Assembly: GCA_963770375.1 (NCBI GenBank)
Contig: CAVYPM010000002.1
Span: 62,001-126,000, forward strand
Origin: DASVBE01 sp963770375
Lineage (GTDB): Bacteria; Actinomycetota; Actinomycetes; Streptosporangiales; Streptosporangiaceae
Direction of reading: 5' to 3'
Length of the DNA: 64,000 nt
The position numbers and the translations under genes are program-made. Below the pieces are notes generated by a model that made no database searches, had not been told where the DNA came from, and saw only the letters and a list, made by a program, of their open reading frames with translations. Position 1 is the stretch's first letter; every line of letters starts with the position of its first letter. Below are positions 9,399 to 20,407 of the stretch, in pieces.

Positions 9399-10805
9399 TC
9401 AGGAGTCGTAGCCCACCCCGATCCGGTCCAGCGTGCGCAGCAGCAGGTTGCGCTCGCCCTGCCGGCCGTCGGCCCGCGCCAGCGACCGCCGGGTGAGCTG
9501 GATGCCCGCGTAGGCCAGCGGCTCCGGCGGGAACGGAAGCGGGCGGCTCTGGACCATGCGCAGGCTGGTCCGCGGCGTCGGCTCGCCGTCCAGCAGGTCC
9601 AGCATGACCTGCGCGCCGAACCGGGTCGCGCCGACGCCGAGCCCGGTGTACCCCAGCGCGTAGGCCACGTCGCCGTGGTGCGCGGTGCCGAAGAACGCGC
9701 AGAACCGCGTGCTGGTGTCGATCGCGCCGCCCCACTGGTGGGTGAAGCGCAGGCCGTCGAGCTGCGGGAACGTCTGGAAGAAGTGCTCGGCGAGGATCCG
9801 CGTGGTGGCCGGCCGCTGGTCGTAGCGGGTCCGGATGTGCCGGCCGTAGTGGTAGATCGCGTCGTAGCCGCCCCACAGGATCCGGTTGTCCGCGGTCATC
9901 CGGTAGTAGTGGAACTGGTTGGTCAGGTCGCTGACCCCCTGCCGGTTCCGCCAGCCGACGCTGTCCAGCTGGCTCGCCGACAGCGGCTCGGTGACCAGGG
10001 CGTGGTCGTACACCGGCACGGTGTGCAGCCGGATCCGGCGGACCAGGCTGCGGAACGCGTTCGTGCCCAGCGCGGCCTTGCGGGCGGTGATCGTCGCGTG
10101 CGGGGTCGCCAGGGCCAGCCGGGTCCCGTTGCGCCCGATGCCGAGCACCGGGGTCTGCTCGAGGATCCGTATCCCGGCTTGCTCGGCCGCGCGGGCCAGG
10201 CCCCACGCCAGCCGGGCCGGGTTGATCAGCGCGAGGTCCCGCTCGTCGTAGCGGCCGGCCAGGTAGGTCGGGGAGTTCACCTCGGCGCGCACCGCGGCGG
10301 CGTCGAGGAGCTCGCCGGGCTCGTTCCGCAGCCAGCCGACCTGGTGCGGCTCGGTGGCCACGACCAGCGCACCGGACCGGCTGAAGTCGCAGTCGATCTG
10401 GTGCGCTGCGATGGCCTGCTCGATCTCGTCCAGGTTGGCCCGGCCCAGCGCGCGCAGCTCGTCCAGCTCGTCGGGGAAATGCCGCTGGCCGTTGCGCTCG
10501 CCGTGGGTCAGCGTGGCCGCGCAGAACCCGCCGTTGCGGCCGCTGGCGGCCCAGCCGATCCTGGCTCCCTCGGCCAGCACGATGTCCCAGTCCGGGTGGC
10601 GCTCCCTGGCCAGCAGCGCGGTCCACAGCCCGGAGAACCCGCCGCCCACGATGGCCAGGTCAGCGGAGGCGGGCCTCCTCAGCCGCGGCCGCGGGCCCGG
10701 CCGGGCCGGGTCGTCCAGCCAGAACGGCGTGGGCGCGGCATCAGCCAGCGCGGCGTCGATGCTGCCCGGGGCGGTAGCCGGGGGCGTGAGCACGTTGCGG
10801 AACAT
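9399..10805 (-). CDS. FAD-dependent oxidoreductase, DAO family
   Basis: This intact 468-residue protein has a dinucleotide-binding motif AIVGGGFSGLWTALLA near residue 51, then GWAASGRNGG, and a C-terminal GYTGLGVGATRFGAQVMLDL segment closing the FAD site. This is the D-amino acid oxidase/gamma-glutamylputrescine oxidase type, which oxidises amines or amino acids with O2 or another acceptor. The N-terminal ~40 residues (APTPFWLDDPARP) match the leader often seen in this subgroup. It is a single gene; the substrate is not evident. Confidence 0.85.
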   Translation of the reverse strand: MFRNVLTPPATAPGSIDAALADAAPTPFWLDDPARPGPRPRLRRPASADLAIVGGGFSGLWTALLARERHPDWDIVLAEGARIGWAASGRNGGFCAATLTHGERNGQRHFPDELDELRALGRANLDEIEQAIAAHQIDCDFSRSGALVVATEPHQVGWLRNEPGELLDAAAVRAEVNSPTYLAGRYDERDLALINPARLAWGLARAAEQAGIRILEQTPVLGIGRNGTRLALATPHATITARKAALGTNAFRSLVRRIRLHTVPVYDHALVTEPLSASQLDSVGWRNRQGVSDLTNQFHYYRMTADNRILWGGYDAIYHYGRHIRTRYDQRPATTRILAEHFFQTFPQLDGLRFTHQWGGAIDTSTRFCAFFGTAHHGDVAYALGYTGLGVGATRFGAQVMLDLLDGEPTPRTSLRMVQSRPLPFPPEPLAYAGIQLTRRSLARADGRQGERNLLLRTLDRIGVGYDS

Positions 10806-10948
10806 GACATCAGTCTGATCGCGTGCGGCGGCGGAGATCTAATTATTAGGGTTACGGAACCGGGGGCGCGGGCCGGCTCAGCCAGGCGCGACGAGCACGG
10901 CGCTGTCCGGCTGTCCGGCCGTCGGGTCCCGGCCGTTAAGGTGTGCCC

Positions 10949-11824
10949 ATGACACGGGCTCTGGTTCTTGGTGGTGGCGGTCCGGTTGGCGTGGCCTGGG
11001 AGTCCGGGCTGGCCGTCGGGCTGGCGCAGGCAGGGGTAGCGGTCGGCGACGCCGACCTGATCGTCGGCACGTCGGCCGGGTCGATCGTCGGCTCCCGGCT
11101 GGCGCTGGGCATGGACCTGCCGGAGCTGGCGGCCTCGGTCGGGCGGCCGCTGCCGGTCAGCGACGGCGCGACCGGCGACCCCAACGCGCTGATGACCACG
11201 TGGGCGGACGCGTATGGCCGCGGGCTGAGCCCGGCGGAAGTGCTGGCCGAGCTGGGTCAGCTGTCGCTGTCCGCGCAGACCATAGACGAGGCCTCGTTCC
11301 TGGCCGCCGAGGTGTTCGCGCAGCTGGCTGGGCACGACTGGCCCGCGTCGTTCCGCTGCACGGCGGTCGACACCAAGACCGGCACGCTGCACGTGTGGGA
11401 CCAGGCCGCGGGCGTGCCGCTGGTCGCCGGGGTGGCGTCGAGCTGCTCGGTGCCCGGCGTGTTCCCGGCGGTCAGCATCAACGGCTCGCGCTACATGGAC
11501 GGCGGGATGCGCACGCCGCTGAACGCCGACGTCGCGGCCGGCCACTCCGCGGTGATCGCGGTGTCCTGCCTGCCGCTGGCGCTGCCCGAGGGGTTCAGCG
11601 ACCCGATGTTCGACGCGATCCTCGGCCAGACCCAGGCCGAGCTGGCCGCGGTCCGCGAGGCCGGCGGGGTGCTGGAGACCATCGAGCCGGGTGAGGAGTT
11701 CCTCGAGGTCAGCGGGTGGGGGGCCAACCTGATGGACCCGGGCCGGGCCGCGCCCGCGTACCAGGCCGGGCTTCGCCAGGCCGGGGCCGAGGCGGACCGC
11801 ATGCGCGCGGTCTGGAACGGCTGA
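10949..11824 (+). CDS. Patatin-like phospholipase family protein
   Basis: The ~291-residue protein has the oxyanion loop LVLGGGGPVGVAWE, the nucleophile elbow GTSAGS and the DGG motif (YMDGGMRTPLNAD), which together give the Ser-Asp dyad of patatin hydrolases. It should cleave acyl ester bonds of lipids. ATG at 10949 is preferred over the in-frame GTG two codons upstream. Its stop lies within an 18-bp tandem duplication, and the convergent SDR frame runs through its last 334 bases. Confidence 0.88.
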   Translation: MTRALVLGGGGPVGVAWESGLAVGLAQAGVAVGDADLIVGTSAGSIVGSRLALGMDLPELAASVGRPLPVSDGATGDPNALMTTWADAYGRGLSPAEVLAELGQLSLSAQTIDEASFLAAEVFAQLAGHDWPASFRCTAVDTKTGTLHVWDQAAGVPLVAGVASSCSVPGVFPAVSINGSRYMDGGMRTPLNADVAAGHSAVIAVSCLPLALPEGFSDPMFDAILGQTQAELAAVREAGGVLETIEPGEEFLEVSGWGANLMDPGRAAPAYQAGLRQAGAEADRMRAVWNG

Positions 11825-12684
11825 GCTAGCTGGAACGGCTGAGCTAGCTCGGCCAGGCCGGTCAGGCGCTCGCTGATCTCCCAGAGCCGGCGGGCCAGGC
11901 CGTCGTCGCGGGCCGCCGCGGACGGCTCGCGGAGCTGGCGCTTGACGTAGTACCCGCCGGTCTTCGCGGCCACGTCCGGTGAGCTGGCCAGGTACACCAT
12001 CGTGTCCGCGCCGCGCTCCGGGGACAGCATGAACGGCTTGGCGATCGTGATGCCGACGCGCATCAGCGGCCGGGCGTCCCGGCCGAAGCCGGTCCGCACG
12101 ACGCCGGGGTGCAGGCAGTTGGCGGTGACGCCGGTGCCGTCCAGCCGGCCGGCCAGCTCCCTGGTGAACAGGATGTTGGCCAGCTTGCTGTTCGAGTAGG
12201 ACCGCCAGCTGCTCCAGCCGTGCTCCAGGTTGGGGTCGTCGAGGTCCAGCCGGGCGGCGGTGTGCGCGTCCGAGGACACGGTGATCACCCGCGCGGGCGC
12301 GGACGCCGTCAGCTTCGGCCGCAGCAGGTTCGTGAGCAGGAACGGCGCCAGGTGGTTGACGGCGAACACGTGCTCGTACCCGTCCGGCGTGACCTGGCGC
12401 TCGTTCAGCACCAGGCCGGCGTTGTTGATCAGCACGTCGATCCGGTCCAGGGTCTGGTTCAGGCGGCCGGCCAGCGCGCGGACCTGGTCCAGGCGGGCCA
12501 GATCGGCGATCTCCACCTTCGGCGGCGGGGCCCCGTCGGCCTGGATGGCGGCGGCGGTCGCCTCGGCGCGGCCCGGGTCGCGGCCGACCACGATGATCTC
12601 CGCCCCCTGCCGGGCCAGCGCGGCGGCGGCCGCCTTGCCGATACCTGACGTCGCGCCGGTGACCACGCACACCTGACCCTGCAT
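11491..12684 (-). CDS. SDR-family oxidoreductase with over-long C-terminus
   Basis: Residues 1-~285 are a short-chain dehydrogenase of the retinol dehydrogenase-like kind: cofactor motif TGATSGIGKA at 9-18, NNAG, and the catalytic YSNSK. The NAD(P) preference is not certain. Family similarity ends at about base 11840 (LWEISERLTGLAEL). The remaining ~110 codons are antisense to the patatin gene, start with a duplicated LAQPFQ from the 18-bp repeat, and are unlikely to be real; the intended stop was probably lost there. The start ATG at 12684 gives a normal SDR N-terminus. Confidence 0.82.
   Translation of the reverse strand: MQGQVCVVTGATSGIGKAAAAALARQGAEIIVVGRDPGRAEATAAAIQADGAPPPKVEIADLARLDQVRALAGRLNQTLDRIDVLINNAGLVLNERQVTPDGYEHVFAVNHLAPFLLTNLLRPKLTASAPARVITVSSDAHTAARLDLDDPNLEHGWSSWRSYSNSKLANILFTRELAGRLDGTGVTANCLHPGVVRTGFGRDARPLMRVGITIAKPFMLSPERGADTMVYLASSPDVAAKTGGYYVKRQLREPSAAARDDGLARRLWEISERLTGLAELAQPFQLAQPFQTARMRSASAPAWRSPAWYAGAARPGSIRLAPHPLTSRNSSPGSMVSSTPPASRTAASSAWVWPRIASNIGSLNPSGSASGRQDTAITAEWPAATSAFSGVRIPPSM
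11813..11848. repeat. 18-bp perfect tandem duplication across a stop codon
   Basis: Unit tggaacggctgagctagc occurs twice head to tail. The first copy contains the TGA stop of the patatin-like gene; the second lies just beyond it. On the other strand it produces LAQPFQ-LAQPFQ in the SDR frame. Confidence 0.95.
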
Positions 12685-12843
12685 GGCCCGAATGCTAGCC
12701 CTTGCGCCGTAAGGCTTTTCCCGTGGCCTGCGGCCTCCGCGCCGCAAGCACCGTAACCCTTATGGAAACCTCTGGCCGGCGGGTCAGTCCCCCGCCTGCG
12801 CCCGCTTAAAACCACTCGGCGGCGTGCCCGCGGCGCGGCAGAC

Positions 12844-13647
12844 TTGGCGGACGTGGACCGGGAGCGATTGCGGGAGACGTTCAACCAGGCGGCTGAGCTG
12901 TACCAGCGGGCGCGGCCCGAGTACCCGGGCGAGCTGTTCGATGATCTCGTCAACGTGGCTGGCCTGGCGCCCGGGGCCCGGCTGCTGGAGGTCGGGTGCG
13001 CGACCGGGAAGGCGACGGTCCCGCTGGCGCGGCGCGGGTTCCGGATCACGTGCGTCGAGCTGGGGCCGGAGCTGGCCGCGGCGGCGCGGCGCAACCTGGA
13101 GGGTGCCGGGCTCGGCGCGGAGGTCATCGAGGCCAATTTCGAGAAGTGGCGGCCGCCGGGGGGTGAGCTTTTCGATCTGGTGTACGCCGCGACGGCGTGG
13201 CACTGGATCGATCCGGCGCGGCGGTACCGGCTGGCGTGGCAGGTCCTGCGCCCGGGCGGCCATCTCGCGTTCTGGGAGGGCTCGCACGTCCTGCCCGACG
13301 GCGGCGACCCGTTCTTCGACGAGCTCCAGGAGGTCTACGAGGAGATCGGCGAGGGCCTGCCGCCCGGGGCTGTGCGGCCGGTGCCCGGTCAGCTGACGGA
13401 CCTATCGGCGGACATCGAGGCGAGCGGCCTGTTCTCGGTGGTCTGCGTCCGCCAGTACGACTGGGAGCGGGTGTACGACGCGGAGGGGTACATCGAGCTG
13501 CTCGATACGTTCTCCGGTCATATCGCCATGGCGCCGTGGCAGCGGGAGCGGCTGTACGGCGAGATCCGGCGGCGCCTGGCCGGGCGCCCGTCCGGCACCC
13601 TGCGCCGCCACTGGGGCGCGGCCCTGCACGTGGCCCGCCGCCGCTGA
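12844..13647 (+). CDS. Class I SAM-dependent methyltransferase
   Basis: This ~267-residue protein contains motif I LLEVGCATGKATVPLARRG at ~47-65, an acidic residue after strand 2 (CVELGPEL), FDLVYAATAWHWID and LRPGGHLAFWEGS, a class I methyltransferase resembling the UbiE/Mtf11 group. It transfers a methyl group from S-adenosylmethionine to an unknown acceptor. Starts TTG 12844 and GTG 12853 are both possible; the second is nearer the usual family length. It is convergent with glgX. Confidence 0.85.
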   Translation: MADVDRERLRETFNQAAELYQRARPEYPGELFDDLVNVAGLAPGARLLEVGCATGKATVPLARRGFRITCVELGPELAAAARRNLEGAGLGAEVIEANFEKWRPPGGELFDLVYAATAWHWIDPARRYRLAWQVLRPGGHLAFWEGSHVLPDGGDPFFDELQEVYEEIGEGLPPGAVRPVPGQLTDLSADIEASGLFSVVCVRQYDWERVYDAEGYIELLDTFSGHIAMAPWQRERLYGEIRRRLAGRPSGTLRRHWGAALHVARRR

Positions 13648-13666
13648 GCGTTGCCGCTTCCGGGCG

Positions 13667-15807
<2,141 letters not shown>

Positions 15808-15811
<4 letters not shown>

Positions 15812-18573
15812 TTCGCTGTCTCCGTTCCCAGCCGCCGGAAGATGTCGCCGATGGCCTCGACCTCACCGTGCCGCCGCCGGATCAGGTCAGCGATCAGGCC
15901 GGTCCAGCCGGTCTGGTGAGAGGCGCCGATCGCGGCGCCGTTGTCGCCGTGGAAGTACTCGGCGAAGACCAGGTTGTCGTGCCAGGCCGGATCGTCCTGC
16001 AGGGTCGCGGTCCCGCCGAAGCACGGCCGCCGGCCGTCCGGGCCGCGGGTGAAGATGGAGATGAGCCGGTCCTGGAGGTCGGCGGCGACCTGGTCCAGGT
16101 GCAGCTGCTGGCCGGAGCCGGTGGGGTACTCGATCGTGAAGTCGTCGCCGAAGAACCGGTGATACCGCTCCAGGACGCTGATCATCAGGTAGTTCAGCGG
16201 GAACCAGATCGGCCCGCGCCAGTTGGAGTTGCCGCCGAACATGGGCGTCGTGGACTCGGCCGGCTCGTAGTCGATGCTTGCCGTGATGCCGTCCACCTCG
16301 AGCCGGTAGGGATGCTCGCGGTGATAGGCCGACAGGGCCCGCAGTCCGTAGGGGGACAGGAACTCGCTCTCGTCGAAGGCCTTGGCGAACAGCTTCTGCA
16401 GCCGGTCCACCCCGCACAGGCTGAGCAGCAGCCGCTGCTGGCCGGGTTCCCCGCGCAGCAGGCCGATTTCGGCGAGCTTGTCCCGGTCGCGCAGGCTGTG
16501 CCGGTCAAGGAAGCCGGCGAACCGCTTGCCCACGGTGAGCGACCGGCTGATGTCGTTCTCGCCGATCACCGCGGCGGCCAGGGCGGGGATGATCCCCACC
16601 ATGGACCGCACCTTAACCGGGACCACCTGGCCGTCCGGCGTCTTGAGCCGGTCGTAGTACATCCCGTCGGTCTCGTCCCACAGGCCGAGCCCGTCGAGCG
16701 CCTCCGTGATGGCGGCGAAGTGCTCGAGGAACTTCAGGACGAGATCGTCCGCGGGGCGCTGGCCCGTCCGGTTCAGGATGGCGGCCATGGTGCCCATCGC
16801 GATGGCGTAGAAGCCCATCCAGCCGGTGGCGTCGGACTGCTCCAGCGTCCCGCCCACCGGCAGGTGCGAGCGGTCGATCGGGCCGATGTTGTCCAGGCCG
16901 AGGAAGCCGCCCTCGAACAGGTTGTTGCCCTCGGAGTCCTCCCTGTTGACCCACCAGGTGAAGTTGACCAGCAGCTTGTCGAAGATCCGGGACAGGAAAT
17001 CCAGGTCCCGGCCGCCGTCGATGGCGAACACCTCGAGCGCCGCCCAGGCCTGCACCGGCGGGTTGACGTCGCCGAAGTCCCACTCGTAGGCCGGCAGCGC
17101 CCCGTTCGGGTGCTCGAACCATTCGCGGCACAGCAGGATGAGCTGGTACTTGGCGAACGCCGGATCCAGGTGGGCCAGCGCCACGCAGTGGAACGCGAGG
17201 TCCCACGCCGCGAACCAGGGGTACTCCCACTTGTCCGGCATCGACATGATGTCGAAGGCGTCGAAGTTCCGCCAGCGGGAGTTCCGCCCGGTCAGCCGCT
17301 CGCGGGGCGGCACCGGCTGGGCCGGGTCGCCGTCCAGCCAGCGGGTCACGTCGTAGTAGAACAGCTGCTTGCTCCACAGCATCCCGGCGAAGGCCTGCCG
17401 CATGACCATGGCCTCGTCGGCCGAGGCGGCCGCCGGCGTGAGCTCGGCGTAGAACTCGTCGGCCTCGGCCCGCCGGGTCGCCATCACCTGGCTGAACGAG
17501 GTGCCGAACGCGGCCTTCCGGCCGGCGGCTGGCGGCGGCGGCGGCTGGCCGCGCTGGCCGCGGCCGGGCGCAGCCGCAGCCGCAGTTCGGCCGTCTGGCC
17601 GGGCGGAACGGTGAGCTTGTACCAGAAGGCGCACTTGGTGCCGCTGCGTTCCGGGCTGACCGTGGGCTGCCCCGTGGATCACGTGGTCGTTGATGCCGTC
17701 CTTCGGGTACGGGGTGACCGGTGCCGTGCCGAACAGGCGCTGGGTGTTCGTCTCGTTCTCGCAGAAGAGGGCCGCCGGGGCCGCGCCGTCCGGGGCCGCG
17801 CCGTCCGGGGCGGTGCCGTCCGGGGCCGCGTCGGCGAGCAGCTCGAGCCGTCCCAGGAACGGGTGATCGATATCCACCGACGTGGCGCCGGTCGCCGCCA
17901 TGCCCGGCCGGGGCGCGTCCAGATCCCACGACCAGGTGTTGCGGAACCACGCCGTCGGCAGAACGTGCAGCGTGTCGGCTTCCGGGCCCTGGTTGGTCAC
18001 CGAGATCGCCATCAGCAGGTCGTCCGGGCTGGCCTTGGCGTAGCACACCTCCACCGCCCAGTACCGGTTCTCGCTGAACGCGCCGGTGTCGAGCAGTTCG
18101 TACTCCGGCTGGTGCCGGTCCCGCGACGCGTTCTCCTCGATGAGGTCCTCATAGGGGAACGGCCCCTGCGGGTAGTGGTAGCGCCACCGGTTCCAGGCGT
18201 GACTGGGCACCGCGTCCAGGTACCACCAGTAGTCCTTGACGTCTTCCCCGTGGTTGCCCTGCGCGCCGGTCAGGCCGAAGGCGCGCTCCTTGAGGATCGG
18301 GTCGCGCCCGTTCCACAGGGCCAGGCCCAGGCACAGCCGCTGCTCGACGTCGCAGAATCCGGCCAGGCCGTCCTCGCCCCACCGGTAGGCCCGGGACCTG
18401 GCGTGGTCGTGCGGCAGGTAGTCCCAGGCCTCCCCGTCCGGGCTGTAGTCCTCCCGGACCGTGCCCCACTGCCGCTCGCTGACGTACGGTCCCCACCGGT
18501 ACCAGTCACCTGACTGGCGGAGCCCGGCCTCCATCCGGCCGAAGCTCTTGACCCGGTCACGTTCGGCGCCCAT
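15808..18573 (-). CDS. GH63/MGH1-type glucosidase
   Basis: This 921-residue protein resembles the GH63 (mannosylglycerate hydrolase/trehalase-like) glucosidases of actinomycetes. It starts GAERDRVKSFGRMEAGLRQS, has an (alpha/alpha)6-barrel region with YPWFAAWDLAFHCVALAHLD and EWDFGDVNPPVQAWA, and later NSNWRGPIWFPLNYLM and FHGDNGAAIGASHQTGWTG. It probably releases glucose or a related sugar from oligosaccharides and forms an operon with glgX. Between ~17665 and ~17525 the encoded stretch is Pro/Ala/Arg-rich, while another frame gives NPERSGTKCAFWYKLTVPPG, so two compensating shifts are likely. A 15-bp repeat (17786-17830) encodes APDGA-type repeats. Confidence 0.85.
17786..17830. repeat. 15-bp tandem repeat x3 inside the GH63-type gene
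   Basis: Unit ccgtccggggccgcg occurs three times in a row (the middle copy is slightly changed), encoding an in-frame APDGA repeat in a loop before the catalytic barrel. Confidence 0.85.
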
Positions 18574-18658
18574 CGCTGTTCCCCCGGTCGCGTGCGTAGT
18601 CCTGCCCTGGATGTCTTTGTTGTCGTGCTGCCGTTGCTGTTATGCCTCTTTGCCGCCT

Positions 18659-20293
18659 TTATAGGCGCGGGGACACGGGCGGATAATCACCCGGCCGGGA
18701 TGATGGCAGCCTCGCCGCGGGATTAGAGGCTCCTACGACTCCGGCGGTAGTGGACTCGGCCGGCTGCCCAGCCCCGACGGGACGGCGGGGGATGAACACG
18801 CCCAGCGCCAGGCCGATGAGGGCGAACACGAGCATCACGACCATGGCGATGCCGAACGGCTTGCCCGCTGGCAGTGTGGCGGCCACCAGGACCGCCCCGA
18901 CCAGGGCGGTGCCCAGCGACGACCCCAGGTTCGAGACGCTGCGGGACAGGCCGGAGATCTCGCCCTGATCGGACTCGGGGAAGCTGGACTGGACCACGTT
19001 GACCGAGGAGGTCAGCATGGTCCCGACCCCGATGCCGAACAGCAGCAGCCCCGGTATCCACCGCCAGATCCCTGCTTCCGCCCTGACCAGGAGCAGCAGC
19101 AGGAGCATCCCGGCCGCGGTGGAGCAGAACCCGGCGATGATCAGCCATCGCTGCGGGTGCCGCCGGGCGAACCTCTCGGCGGCGGCGGAGGCCACCAGGA
19201 TCCCTATCGTGCCGGGGGTGAGGACCAGGCCCGTCTTGATGGCGCTGTAGTGGTTGACCTCCTGAAGGTAGACCGAGACCGTGAAGAACGTTCCCTGCAA
19301 GATCAGCCACTGGATGGTCTGCGTCCCCAGTCCCAGGTTGGAGACCTTGTTGCGGAACAGCCGCAGCGGCAGCAGCACGTCCCGGCCCTTCTTCTCCGCG
19401 GACCGGGTGTGCAGGAAGAACCACAGCAGGAAAAGCGCGCCGATGGCCACGAGTATCCAGACGGGTGAGATCGAGCCCTTCGGGATCACCACCGTGCCGC
19501 CGATCGTGAAGTCGGCCCGGGAGGCCCCGAAGCCGTAGGTCCGGGCCTGCAGCAGCCCGAGAACCACGAAGAACAGCCCGGCGGCCGACAGCACCGCACC
19601 GGTCAGGTCGAAGCGGGGCTTGGCTGCGGTTGCCCCTGCTTCGGCCCCGGCCGGGTCGGTGATCTTGCGGGCGAGCAGGATGATCCACGCCACCACCAGC
19701 ACCTGGAGCCCGAAGGACGCCCGCCAGCTGATCGCGCTGGTCAGTACGCCGCCGATCAGCGGCCCGGCCGCTGCGCCCAGGCCGCCCGCGCCGCTGACCA
19801 CGCCGAAGTACCTAGCCCGCGACTTGATGTCCGGGAAGGCCACGGTGACCAGGATGTAGATGGGCGGAATCAGCAGCGCCGAGCCGATGCCCTCCAGCAG
19901 CGAGTAGCCCACGATGAGCTGCGGGAGACCGAACGACAGCAGCGCCAGCAGCCCGCCTGCCCCGTAGATGAGCAGGCCGAGCACGAAGCATCGCTTGCGG
20001 CCCCAGATGTCGGTCAGCTTGCTGCCCGGGATCATCAGCGCCGCCATCGTGAGGGTGAACATCGTGATCGCCGTCTGCACCCCGGCCACCGTGGTGCCGA
20101 GGTCTTTGGCGATCGCGCTGATGGCCACGTTCATGTTGGTGGCCGCGTAGCTGCAGATGAACTGAGCCAGCGCCAGCGGCAAGATCATCGCCCGGGCGGA
20201 TGTGCGGTCCACTGCCCTCCCCGTTCGCTCCGGGTTCGCTCCGGCTTCCGGGACTCCACCCTCGGCGAGGCCAGTTCGGCATGTCGCCACCAT
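18659..20293 (-). CDS. MFS transporter, DHA2-like, 14 helices
   Basis: This is a 544-residue integral membrane protein. Helix 1 carries ICSYAATNMNVAISAIAKDL, the A-loop is KLTDIWGRKRCFVLG, and motif C-like GAGGLGAAAGPLIGG lies in helix 5, typical of drug:H+ antiporters. The central DFTIGGTVVIPKGSISPVW loop is an insertion seen in some actinobacterial members. It likely exports a small molecule; the substrate is unknown. It is divergent from the SulP gene and shares its upstream region. The C-terminal coding end contains a GGGTGAT-type palindrome (18686-18704) that probably serves the downstream GH63 operon. Confidence 0.86.
   Translation of the reverse strand: MVATCRTGLAEGGVPEAGANPERTGRAVDRTSARAMILPLALAQFICSYAATNMNVAISAIAKDLGTTVAGVQTAITMFTLTMAALMIPGSKLTDIWGRKRCFVLGLLIYGAGGLLALLSFGLPQLIVGYSLLEGIGSALLIPPIYILVTVAFPDIKSRARYFGVVSGAGGLGAAAGPLIGGVLTSAISWRASFGLQVLVVAWIILLARKITDPAGAEAGATAAKPRFDLTGAVLSAAGLFFVVLGLLQARTYGFGASRADFTIGGTVVIPKGSISPVWILVAIGALFLLWFFLHTRSAEKKGRDVLLPLRLFRNKVSNLGLGTQTIQWLILQGTFFTVSVYLQEVNHYSAIKTGLVLTPGTIGILVASAAAERFARRHPQRWLIIAGFCSTAAGMLLLLLLVRAEAGIWRWIPGLLLFGIGVGTMLTSSVNVVQSSFPESDQGEISGLSRSVSNLGSSLGTALVGAVLVAATLPAGKPFGIAMVVMLVFALIGLALGVFIPRRPVGAGQPAESTTAGVVGASNPAARLPSSRPGDYPPVSPRL
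18686..18704. promoter_or_regulatory. Operator-like palindrome ATCACCC-N5-GGATGAT
   Basis: One mismatch from the consensus ATCACCC-N5-GGGTGAT seen at other promoters in this window. It lies 113 bases upstream of the GH63-type start, inside the end of the MFS gene. Confidence 0.55.
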
Positions 20294-20294
20294 C

Positions 20295-20326
20295 TGCGGG
20301 TGATCCGATTTGCGGGTGATCCGCGG
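20295..20326. repeat. 16-bp imperfect direct repeat with GGGTGAT half-sites
   Basis: The block tgcgggtgatccg occurs twice, 16 bases apart, between the divergent MFS and SulP genes. Each copy holds a GGGTGAT half-site of the window's recurrent palindrome but without the opposite arm. Confidence 0.6.
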
Positions 20327-20407
20327 AGCACGTCACCCCCGGAAGAGGATGACCCCGGCCCGGCCCGCGGGCACGCTGGCGGTACTCATGAGCGGTCAGG
20401 GGTGCTG

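Noticed and set aside
15868..18513. 881-codon plus-strand frame opposite the GH63-type gene
   Set aside because: No recognisable motifs; the minus strand carries a well-conserved glycosidase.
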